A stretch of DNA of 8,585 bases from Oscillospiraceae bacterium (GTDB lineage Bacteria; Bacillota; Clostridia; Oscillospirales; Acutalibacteraceae): NCBI GenBank assembly GCA_003505905.1, contig DNXM01000246.1, positions 638 through 9,222 on the forward strand, read 5' to 3'. Under the pieces are notes generated by a model that made no database searches, was not told the DNA's origin, and worked only from the letters and a program-made list of their open reading frames with translations. Shown here in pieces: positions 1 through 6,488 of the stretch. The position numbers and the translations under genes were made by a program. Each line of letters opens with the position of its first letter. Positions within the stretch are counted from its first letter, which is position 1.

Positions 1-363
1 GTGATTTACTGCGTTGTGCTTGCCGTCATTTATTTGGGCTTTACGGCGGTGCTTCACTTTGGCTTTAAAAAGGAAAACGATACCATTCATCGTGTCGGTA
101 TGGCGGCGGTCAACACGCTTGTGCTGGCAGTTCCGATGATTAACCGCCGTGCCGCCTTCGGCGTAGTGGAATCCGTCGGTGTCGGTGTTGGCGCAGGGCT
201 TGCCTTTGTGCTGGCTGTGTTGCTCATTGGGCAGGGAGAAGAACGGTTGAGCGAAAACGATTCCATTCCGCCCATATTTCAGGGAAAACCGGCACTGTTT
301 ATCTACATTGCGTTAATTTCGCTCGGCTTTGTCGGGCTGTCGGGTCAGTCGATGTTTGTGTAA
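1..363 (+). CDS. RnfA/NqrE-family membrane subunit, 5'-truncated by window edge
   Basis: The visible 120 residues match the C-terminal two-thirds of RnfA/NqrE proteins, which are usually about 190-200 residues. These are multi-span subunits of ion-translocating ferredoxin/NADH oxidoreductases (Rnf, Nqr) in the cytoplasmic membrane. Compared with remembered E. coli RsxA, the region from VNTLVLAVPMIN (37-48) through the glycine-rich helix (about 55-75), EERLSEND (80-87), IPPIFQGKP (89-97) and ISLGFVGLSG (106-115) aligns without gaps. About three to four hydrophobic segments are visible. The GTG at base 1 is most likely an internal valine codon, so the true start lies upstream. One oddity is that the family's NC motif, whose cysteine helps bind a [2Fe-2S] cluster, reads Asn-Thr here (residues 38-39). 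No rnfB follows, unlike standard rnfCDGEAB operons. The family is secure, but membership of a functional Rnf complex is not, so no gene symbol is given. Confidence 0.8.
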   Translation: MIYCVVLAVIYLGFTAVLHFGFKKENDTIHRVGMAAVNTLVLAVPMINRRAAFGVVESVGVGVGAGLAFVLAVLLIGQGEERLSENDSIPPIFQGKPALFIYIALISLGFVGLSGQSMFV

Positions 364-383
364 GAAAGGAAGTGCTTCGGCGT

Positions 384-680
384 ATGGATGAAAAGGAAAT
401 GGACGATTTGCTCGAGCAGGAAGTTCCGACCTTGCCGGAGGATTTTCGCCCCGTGATTCCCGAGCCGGAAATTCGCCGCCGCAGTGTGTACGGCTTTCGC
501 CGGGATTATCCCGAAACCGAGTCGCCGACTTCAACGCACACGATGAGCTTTGCACAAGAGGAGCATCGCCGAAAGGTACGCAACCGCCTGCTGTATGGGC
601 TGGCGTTGTTGGCGGTGTTTATCACCGTGTTTGTGATTACGGCAACTTGTATGATGATTTCGCAGCAGCCCTTGCAGTAA
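384..680 (+). CDS. Small single-span membrane protein of unknown function
   Basis: I do not recognise this 98-residue protein. It has an acidic N-terminus (residues 1-15), a proline-rich stretch (16-29), an arginine-rich patch (31-40) and a Ser/Thr-rich linker. A basic segment, HRRKVRNR (61-68), is followed by one transmembrane helix (about 69-91) and a seven-residue tail. The positive charges before the helix predict a cytoplasmic N-terminus with the short C-terminus outside, like a tail-anchored protein. The gene begins 20 bases after the Rnf-like gene, so it is almost certainly in the same operon. ATG at 384 is preferred over the in-frame GTG at 372, because the purine-rich AGAAAGGAAG lies directly against 372 but about 12-13 bases before 384. 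The hairpin at 718-766 closes the operon. The function is unknown; an accessory role for the upstream membrane complex is only a guess from position. Confidence 0.72.
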   Translation: MDEKEMDDLLEQEVPTLPEDFRPVIPEPEIRRRSVYGFRRDYPETESPTSTHTMSFAQEEHRRKVRNRLLYGLALLAVFITVFVITATCMMISQQPLQ

Positions 681-717
681 ACTTGGCTTGTTGCAAAAAA
701 CAGGAAATAAAAAATCG

Positions 718-766
718 AAAAGCGGTGTCTGCACGGTTGGTAAAATTCCATGCAGACACCGCTTTT
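718..766. terminator. Bidirectional intrinsic terminator between converging operons
   Basis: A perfect 16-base inverted repeat (left arm 718-733, right arm 751-766, outer bases AAAA/TTTT around a GC-rich core) encloses a 17-base loop. On the plus strand the stem runs into TTTTATTTG and then ATTTTTG. On the minus strand it runs into TTTTCGATTTTTTATTT. Each direction therefore has a U-rich tail. It sits between the small membrane protein gene, which ends at 680, and the 903-residue gene, which ends at 803 on the other strand, so it can serve both. A short outer repeat (TTGCAAA at 691-697, TTTGCAA at 768-774) flanks it. Confidence 0.88.
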
Positions 767-802
767 ATTTGCAATTTTTGAAGCTTGAAATTATGGCTTG
801 CG

Positions 803-3514
803 TTATTCTCTGCCGATTCGCCCGACAATCAGCCCGACAACCACCCAAAGCAGGTTGCACAGCAAAGCAATCAACGGTGAAACCGTCGGTGTAAGCAAAG
901 CGAGCAAGAGCACAATCGCCAAGCCGGCGGCACAGCACGCAATTTGCTGGGCGTTGATGCGCCCGGCAACGCTACAAAGCCTGCCTGCGGTGCGCACGGC
1001 GTGAAGAAAAGCCAAGGGGGAACCGTTGTGTACGAGCTTTGCCTCTGCCTTTGGCTTCACACGGGTGGAATACGCTTTCAGCACTTCACCGGCGGCGCGG
1101 CTGACCACTTTGACGCTGTCTTGCGGAATGTTGAAGGTCAGCGCAATGGCGTTTTCGGTAATGTTCGGGTCGGTGGTGCGCACCAACAGGTTGATACCGC
1201 TTTCCTCAATGGCGGCAATCTGTTCGGCAATGCGAATATCCGAACCGTAGCCGACCACCAAAAACGCAACGAGCTTGCCGTTATCCGCTAAATATAAAAT
1301 GCGGCGTCCCTTTTGACGGTAGCGTGCTTCGTTGACTTCGGGCGGAATAACGATGCCGTGTGCATCCATCATTTTTCGGTTTCCTAAAAATACCTTTCGC
1401 TCCTGAATCCAGCCTGCCAAACCGAGTCTGTCTTCGTACATCAAATCCTCAACGGGTGCCAGCAGCTCATTTCGCCCCATGATAACCTCGTTGAACAGTG
1501 CGGCAATGGGACCGCCCAACGGCATAATCATGGATGCGGCGGTGAGCGTCACTTCATCCAAACGCATATTGCCGATGCGCTTGATGCCGTGCAGGTCACA
1601 GCAGGCGGCGGGAAAAATATCTTCCGCCTCCAGTGCAACGGCGTTGGTGGTTTCATATTCAAATGCGGCGGCGTAGCTGCTCAAAAACGCTCCGTCCTCC
1701 CGCAGCTTTTTGTTGGCTCGTCCTAACGGAAGAGCCAGCGCAATGGCGGAGGAAACGGGCACGCTCATGCACATGGCACAGCTGAAAATGCTGAACGCAT
1801 AGGATACATCACGCTTCGCCAAACCGACAATAACGGCAATGAGCAGGGAAGCGGCACAGCCAACCGGCATGAGCCACGCACAAAGGTCATCGGTGGAATC
1901 ACCGGCAAAGGAATAGGAGAGAAAGCCGGAGGCGAATTTTGCCCGGGAAGAATAACGAATGTCGGTGTCGCCGATGACGCTGTCCTGCGCTAAACGCCGG
2001 ATATCGGCGGCGTTTTCGATGGTGTCGGCGGCAAAAAGCTCGTGGCGATCCAACTGTGATAAAAAGATAAAGTTTTGCCCGATGTTGGTCAGTGAAATCA
2101 AATTGCCGATGCCGAACAGCACAACGGTTACGGCGGCAAGCATCGCAAAGCACGGCGCATCGTTGCCGTTTGTTGCAAGGCACGCTTCAATCAGTTGAAT
2201 AAAGCTTGCCAAAAGGGCGGCAAAAACGGCGGTGCGAGCGTTCGGCTTGCCGTTCCCACGGAAAAAGCAGGTGATGCCTGCAGAATAAATCGGAAGCCCT
2301 GCAAAAGCACAGAGAACGAGCAACAGCAGGGAAAGGAAGGCGGCGGACGGCATATTGCCAAGCCACTCGGGCGCAAAGGCGGCGCTTATTTTGCCTGCCG
2401 TTTCGGGAATGGCACCGGTGAAGAGTAAGCCGAGCGCACAAAGGGCGGAAACAACGGTGGAAAGCATGGTGACAAAATGCCTTCGATTCAAAAAGTCGTA
2501 AACCTTGCGCTTGTCCTGCGTGCGGTTGTATTCCACACCCTGAAAGTTGGCACGCAGTCTTGCCTTGGTGTTGGAAAAATGCACACCGCCGCGGCGACCC
2601 TCGCCGCTTTTTTCTGCCAGCTCGTCTAAAATTTCTTCGCTGATTTCTTTTTCTTTTTCTTCTACACCCTCCAAACGGAAGCTGTCGACCTTTCGGCTGC
2701 GGTTTTCTTTCAAATTATCCTCTGCCTGCGCTTCGTCAATAAACACCCGTTTCACAGGCTCCGGCTTAAAACCGGGCAGAATCATCTGCGCATCGTCCGA
2801 GGGCTTTTCTTCCGCTTCGGTGCGCTTTTGGTTGGTTTCATCCTCGGGCTGTTCCCAATGGCTCAAGGCTTCTTCTGCCGCCATGATGGAGGGAATTGCA
2901 CTCAAATCGGCGGTCTTGCCGAATTTGCTTTTGCCCGTGACCATGCCGGAACGCTCAAAGAACAGCGGTGAATTTTGCATGGCACGGAATGTAATCGGCT
3001 GTGTCTTTTCTACTTCCCGTTGCGCGGCGGTCAGCGGTTCGTTCAACGAAACCGTTTGGGTTGCCTCTTGCTTCGGCTCAACACTTTTCGGCGGTTCGGT
3101 CACGGTCGGCTTCGGCGCAGCGGCAAACCTTGACGGGTCAAATACTTTGATTTCCTCGGTCAATTCCGCTTCGGGCTGTGATGTTTCCGCCGTTTTTGTC
3201 GGAATCGGCTTGAAGGTGGGAACGGGCGTTTCTTTTGCCGTTTTCACGGACTTCGGTTGATAAATTGACGGTTCGCCGACCGTTTGTGCCATTGCCTTCG
3301 GCGGCACGGCTGTGTTGAGCACTTGCGCTTCGGGCGGTGATGCAACAGCCTTTTTCGGTTCGGTCACAATCGGTTGACTCGGCAGAGTGACAGCCTTTGG
3401 CTGTTCGAGCGGTTCAACCGCTTTTTTTGTTTTCGGGGCAGGTTCTTCCTCGGGAAGCTCACTGCGGATTTGCGCTAACAATTCTTCAAAGGAAAGGTCA
3501 AAATTCAATTCCAT
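803..3514 (-). CDS. Degenerate (pseudo-)P-type ATPase with long disordered N-terminus
   Basis: The protein has 903 residues. Residues 5-21 look like a short amphipathic helix. About 22-310 are low-complexity Pro/Glu/Lys/Thr-rich with recurring PK(A/S)(V/M) motifs, presumably disordered and cytoplasmic. From about 345 onward it resembles a P1B (heavy-metal) ATPase. There are about eight hydrophobic segments (347-367, 390-412, 426-446, 453-474, 546-566, 571-597, 854-874, 877-897). A short loop sits where the actuator domain belongs, an M4-like helix contains FSCAMCMSVP, and a clear nucleotide-domain stretch, VFLGNRKMMDAHGI (708-721), is present. The hallmarks are altered: CPC reads FSC (577-579), DKTGTLT reads EAEDIFP (629-635), the HP pair reads GP (668-669), TGD reads TTD (780-782), and no TGES or GDGxND is present. 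It is therefore unlikely to pump ions. The gene starts 19 bases after rlmB, with AAGGAGCT six bases before the ATG. P-type ancestry is likely; the role is unknown. Confidence 0.85.
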   Translation of the reverse strand: MELNFDLSFEELLAQIRSELPEEEPAPKTKKAVEPLEQPKAVTLPSQPIVTEPKKAVASPPEAQVLNTAVPPKAMAQTVGEPSIYQPKSVKTAKETPVPTFKPIPTKTAETSQPEAELTEEIKVFDPSRFAAAPKPTVTEPPKSVEPKQEATQTVSLNEPLTAAQREVEKTQPITFRAMQNSPLFFERSGMVTGKSKFGKTADLSAIPSIMAAEEALSHWEQPEDETNQKRTEAEEKPSDDAQMILPGFKPEPVKRVFIDEAQAEDNLKENRSRKVDSFRLEGVEEKEKEISEEILDELAEKSGEGRRGGVHFSNTKARLRANFQGVEYNRTQDKRKVYDFLNRRHFVTMLSTVVSALCALGLLFTGAIPETAGKISAAFAPEWLGNMPSAAFLSLLLLVLCAFAGLPIYSAGITCFFRGNGKPNARTAVFAALLASFIQLIEACLATNGNDAPCFAMLAAVTVVLFGIGNLISLTNIGQNFIFLSQLDRHELFAADTIENAADIRRLAQDSVIGDTDIRYSSRAKFASGFLSYSFAGDSTDDLCAWLMPVGCAASLLIAVIVGLAKRDVSYAFSIFSCAMCMSVPVSSAIALALPLGRANKKLREDGAFLSSYAAAFEYETTNAVALEAEDIFPAACCDLHGIKRIGNMRLDEVTLTAASMIMPLGGPIAALFNEVIMGRNELLAPVEDLMYEDRLGLAGWIQERKVFLGNRKMMDAHGIVIPPEVNEARYRQKGRRILYLADNGKLVAFLVVGYGSDIRIAEQIAAIEESGINLLVRTTDPNITENAIALTFNIPQDSVKVVSRAAGEVLKAYSTRVKPKAEAKLVHNGSPLAFLHAVRTAGRLCSVAGRINAQQIACCAAGLAIVLLLALLTPTVSPLIALLCNLLWVVVGLIVGRIGRE

Positions 3515-3533
3515 TTTGTCAGCTCCTTCCGGC

Positions 3534-4274
3534 TTACAGCCGCTGTTTTGCTACTTCAAACATGAGAATACCGGCGGCAACCGAGGCATTCAAAGAGTTG
3601 ACCTGCCCTTTCATCGGCAGGGAAACAATCACATCGCATTTTTCTTTTACCAATCGTCCGAGACCCTTGCCCTCTGACCCGATGACCAGAGCGACACCGC
3701 CGCTGAAATCGGTTTGGTGCCAGCTTTGCCCGTCCATATCGGCACCGTAAACCCAAAGCCCACGCTCTTTCAGTTCATCGAGCAGGCTCGGCAGGTTTGC
3801 CACACGGGCAACGGGCACATATTCAATTGCGCCTGCGGAGGTTTTGCCGACCGCATAACTCAACCCGGCATTGCGGCGTTTCGGGATGATGACCCCGTGT
3901 GCGCCGGCAGCATCGGCGCTTCGGATAATGGCACCCAAATTGTGAGGGTCTTCAATTTCATCGCAAACAATGATGAACGGTTTTTCGCCCTTTTCTTCGG
4001 CGGCACGGAAAATATCCTCCACGCTTGCGTATTCGTGGGCGGCGACAAAGGCGGCAACACCCTGGTGGTTGCCTTCACCGCACATAAAATCCAATTTCTT
4101 TTTATCAACTTCCTTGACGACAACGCCTTTTTCACGGCTCATGGCAATCAGCTTGCCCAAGCTGCCGCTTCTGTCCCCACGGGCGATGAGCAGGCTGTCA
4201 ATTTCCCGACCGCTTCGCAGAGCCTCGGAAACGGCATTGCGCCCGATGATTAAATCCGGTTTTTGTTCTTCCAT
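3534..4274 (-). CDS. rlmB: 23S rRNA (guanosine-2'-O-)-methyltransferase RlmB, SpoU/TrmH family
   Basis: This 246-residue protein has the usual RlmB length and layout. A small N-terminal substrate-binding domain (about 1-80, with the family's GRNAVSEALRSG at 11-22) precedes a trefoil-knot SPOUT methyltransferase domain. All three SpoU motifs are present: NLGAIIRSADAAGAHGVI (112-129) with the catalytic-type Arg118, ALVIGSEGKGLG (195-206), and the knot motif from LPMKGQVNSLNASVAAGI (219-236). The family transfers a methyl group from S-adenosylmethionine to a ribose 2'-OH in 23S rRNA (G2251 in E. coli, in the peptidyl-transferase P-loop). A sister assignment (TrmH-like, or an antibiotic-resistance-type 23S methylase) is less likely because the N-terminus matches RlmB. 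The start at 4274 has GGAGAG six bases upstream. It is the first gene of an operon with the pseudo-ATPase. No cysS or Mini-III gene, common rlmB neighbours in other Firmicutes, is visible. Confidence 0.93.
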   Translation of the reverse strand: MEEQKPDLIIGRNAVSEALRSGREIDSLLIARGDRSGSLGKLIAMSREKGVVVKEVDKKKLDFMCGEGNHQGVAAFVAAHEYASVEDIFRAAEEKGEKPFIIVCDEIEDPHNLGAIIRSADAAGAHGVIIPKRRNAGLSYAVGKTSAGAIEYVPVARVANLPSLLDELKERGLWVYGADMDGQSWHQTDFSGGVALVIGSEGKGLGRLVKEKCDVIVSLPMKGQVNSLNASVAAGILMFEVAKQRL

Positions 4275-4306
4275 TGTTTTCTCTCCAAAAAAGATATATT
4301 CGATTT

Positions 4307-4335
4307 ATTGTATCATATTCAGGCATGAAAACCAA
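4307..4335 (-). promoter_or_regulatory. Sigma-A-type promoter for rlmB
   Basis: Reading the minus strand, TTGGTT (4335-4330) and TACAAT (4312-4307) are separated by 17 bases, and TG one base before the -10 makes it an extended -10 (TGATACAAT). The predicted start of transcription is near base 4300, giving a leader of about 25 bases that carries the GGAGAG ribosome binding site. The -35 is weak (3 of 6 bases), which the extended -10 would offset. Confidence 0.6.
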
Positions 4336-4361
4336 TCTTTTTTCAAAAAATCCCACGGGAA

Positions 4362-4406
4362 TACGACATTTTTTTGACAGGCACGGTGCTATGATGAGCA
4401 TAGAAC
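4362..4406 (+). promoter_or_regulatory. Putative Spo0A-controlled spoIIE promoter with two 0A-like boxes
   Basis: A perfect -35 hexamer TTGACA lies at 4374-4379. Two heptamers in the same orientation resemble the reversed 0A box TTCGACA: TACGACA (4362-4368) and TTTGACA (4373-4379). Each has one mismatch, and they are spaced 11 bases apart, about one helical turn. The second coincides with the -35. A weak -10 candidate, TAGAAC (4401-4406), lies 21 bases after the -35. Such long spacing with 0A boxes over the -35 is known for B. subtilis spoIIE and spoIIG. An alternative is the extended -10 TGCTATGAT (4387-4395), which has no good -35 at normal spacing. Spo0A control is inferred from the motifs and the gene downstream. 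Confidence 0.5.
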
Positions 4407-4433
4407 AAAAAAGAAGGCTCGGTGACGGTAAAA

Positions 4434-6488
4434 ATGGTTGAAAAATTCAAAAAAGGCGGACAGGCTTTTTCTCTTTCGCTCGGCGGCGAGCGGCTGATTT
4501 TGCGGCAGGCGGTGTATTTTGCACTTTCGCTCGGCTTCGCCTGTGCCGTGCTGTTTGAAACGGCATCGCCGTTCGCCTGCGCTTGGGCGGCGGTGTGCGA
4601 TTACACCCTAACGCCGTCCGTTCTGCTCGGCGGATGCTTGGGCGGATTTTTGCGCTTGAGCGGTGTTTCGGCAGTGCAAAAAACGGCGGCGCTTGCGGTG
4701 GTTTGCTTTGTGAACACGCTGTTGAGCAAAGCGTCGTTTGTGCGGCAGACGGCATTGGTGCGTGGTGTGAATGCATCGTTAAGTCTGTTACTCACAAGCG
4801 TTGCGGTCATGGCGGCGCAGGGATTTTCGCTTGACGGTGTAATGATTGGCGTCTGCGAAGCATTGCTCGGCGGCGGAAGTGCTTATTTGTTTTGCGGTGC
4901 GGCAGAAGCGTTCCCTGCCATTCGGGAACATCGAACCCTGTCGGACGGCGCACGAATCGGTTTGCTTTTTTTCGGGTGTGCGCTGTTAAGCTCGGTCGAA
5001 TTTCTGTCGGTTGCCGGGATTTCGTTTGCACGGTTTATTGCTTCGTCGCTTGTCATGGCTTCGGCGCAAATCGGCGGCATCGGCTGTGCGGCGGTGTGCG
5101 GCTGTACGCTCGGCTTTTCACTGGGCGTTTTTGATGAAGTACCGCTTCTCGGCGGAGCATACACCTTCGGCGCTTTGTTCGGCAGCTTGACAAAAAGCGA
5201 AAACCGCCTGCCGAAAGCGTTCGGATTTTTTCTGGCGAGTGGCATTTTTCTTTTGCTCGGTGACGGCGGTCAGCCTCAGATTGTGCCGATTCTGTTGGAA
5301 AATGCGCTGGCAAGCATCTTGTTTTTGCTCTTGCCCGAATCGGTTTGGAAACGGGTAAAAGAAACGATACGAATCGGCAGCGATTTGCCGCAGGCGGAAG
5401 CGATGAAGCATCTGCTTCTCATGCGGGTCGGTCATGTCAAAAAAGCAATGGGAGAGGTGTCAATGGCAATGGAACGGATTACGGACGAAATCGGGCGGTA
5501 CGAGGAAACAGAAAAGCTCAACGAAAAAGGCGCTTTGGTGTGCGACCAGTTCCGTCACATGGCGGGCGTATTGGACGATGTGGTTTTGCGCTTGGAGGAG
5601 GATATTACCTTTGATACGGCGGCGGCTCAACGGGTGGAGGATGCGTTGCTGTCGTTCGGCATCACCCCGAAGCAGGTGGTTTGCACCCGTACCGACGGCA
5701 AGGGTCGGGTGGAAATCAACGCCGAAAAAATGAAAGGCGGTGTCAGCCGTGCGGCGTTGCTCGGCGAATTGGAAAAGGCGTGCGGTTATCGGCTCAACAG
5801 TCCGACCGTGACCGAGCGAGAGGACGGGACAAGCCTGCTGTTTGATGAAAGACCTGCGCTGAACCTGCGCATCGGGCACGCACAGCACATCTGCGATGCG
5901 TCGGGCTTGTGCGGCGACCGTTTTGAACGCTTCGCCGACCGTGAAGGGCGACAGGTGGTGCTCGTCAGTGACGGCATGGGAACCGGCGCACGGGCGGCGA
6001 TTGACGGAGCGGTGGCGTCGTGGCTGTTTGCCCGGCTGTTGGTGGCAGGCTTGAACACCGACAGTGCATTCCGCTTGACGAATTCGGCGCTGATTGCAAA
6101 ATCGGCGGAAGAAACGCTGGCAACGGTGGATGCCGTTCGGTTCGACTTGCACGCCAAGCAGGCGGAATTTTTCAAAGCCGGTGCGAATTTCAGCTTAATT
6201 CGGCACGGTCGCCGTGTGGCGGTGGTCGGCAAAAGCTCAATGCCCTTGGGCATCTTGCGGGAAACGCAGGTGGACGAAACCAAAGTGCCGATTTCCGCAG
6301 GCGATATTGTGCTGGTGATGTCGGATGGAGTCGGCACAGAATGCTTGGAGCAGGTGAAAAGCGAATTGGTTCGATACCGAAAAAAAGACCCCTCGGCGTT
6401 GGCCGAAAGGGTCGTAAAAATTGCAAAGGACAGCTCACCGCAGGCACATTGCGATGATATTACGGTGGTTGCCGTTATTCTCGGGTAG
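4434..6488 (+). CDS. spoIIE: Stage II sporulation protein E, membrane PP2C-type phosphatase
   Basis: SpoIIE is the septum-localised phosphatase that dephosphorylates the anti-anti-sigma factor SpoIIAA and so activates sigma-F in the forespore. With the ATG at 4434 the protein has 684 residues: about ten hydrophobic segments (25-300), a helical, charged middle region (about 305-480) and a C-terminal PP2C/SpoIIE domain (about 485-684). The metal-binding acidic positions are all visible: CGD (493-495), VSDGMGTGARA (511-521), TVD (564-566), MSDGVG (629-634) and CDDITVV (673-679). It is shorter than the 827-residue B. subtilis protein, and much of the difference falls in the middle region. A GTG at 4422 would add four residues. 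ATG is preferred because GGTGA lies eight bases upstream of it, whereas AAGAAGG is only four bases from the GTG. The 3' end overlaps the convergent gene by 14 bases, and no clear terminator for spoIIE was seen. Confidence 0.93.
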   Translation: MVEKFKKGGQAFSLSLGGERLILRQAVYFALSLGFACAVLFETASPFACAWAAVCDYTLTPSVLLGGCLGGFLRLSGVSAVQKTAALAVVCFVNTLLSKASFVRQTALVRGVNASLSLLLTSVAVMAAQGFSLDGVMIGVCEALLGGGSAYLFCGAAEAFPAIREHRTLSDGARIGLLFFGCALLSSVEFLSVAGISFARFIASSLVMASAQIGGIGCAAVCGCTLGFSLGVFDEVPLLGGAYTFGALFGSLTKSENRLPKAFGFFLASGIFLLLGDGGQPQIVPILLENALASILFLLLPESVWKRVKETIRIGSDLPQAEAMKHLLLMRVGHVKKAMGEVSMAMERITDEIGRYEETEKLNEKGALVCDQFRHMAGVLDDVVLRLEEDITFDTAAAQRVEDALLSFGITPKQVVCTRTDGKGRVEINAEKMKGGVSRAALLGELEKACGYRLNSPTVTEREDGTSLLFDERPALNLRIGHAQHICDASGLCGDRFERFADREGRQVVLVSDGMGTGARAAIDGAVASWLFARLLVAGLNTDSAFRLTNSALIAKSAEETLATVDAVRFDLHAKQAEFFKAGANFSLIRHGRRVAVVGKSSMPLGILRETQVDETKVPISAGDIVLVMSDGVGTECLEQVKSELVRYRKKDPSALAERVVKIAKDSSPQAHCDDITVVAVILG
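6380..6413 (-). terminator. Minus-strand intrinsic terminator inside the spoIIE coding sequence
   Basis: Reading the minus strand, GACCC-UU-UCGGC, loop CAAC, GCCGA-G-GGGUC forms a 10-bp stem with a small internal loop, followed directly by seven U (6386-6380). It starts about 61 bases after the stop of the membrane-anchored protein gene, the expected place for the terminator of the rsmA operon. The hairpin lies wholly within codons of spoIIE on the other strand. On the plus strand it is preceded by A7 and followed by GTAAAAATT, so it should not terminate spoIIE. Confidence 0.75.

Noticed and set aside
372..383. GTG at 372 as start of the small membrane protein.
   Set aside because: The purine-rich ribosome binding site directly abuts it, leaving no workable spacing. 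ATG at 384 fits better.
2912..2935. Walker A-like GKSKFGKT (residues 194-201 of the 903-residue protein) matching GxxxxGK(S/T).
   Set aside because: It lies in a low-complexity, probably disordered stretch with no preceding beta strand, no Walker B and no P-loop domain around it. The pattern is short enough to occur by chance.
2547..3260. A 237-codon open frame on the plus strand, opposite the disordered region.
   Set aside because: It is antisense to a well-supported gene, Ser/Phe-rich as expected for the complement of Pro/Glu/Lys-rich codons, and resembles no protein I know.
5460..6152. A 230-codon minus-strand open frame within spoIIE.
   Set aside because: It lies wholly antisense to the conserved PP2C and middle regions, has His/Arg/Gln-rich shadow composition, and has no recognisable domain.
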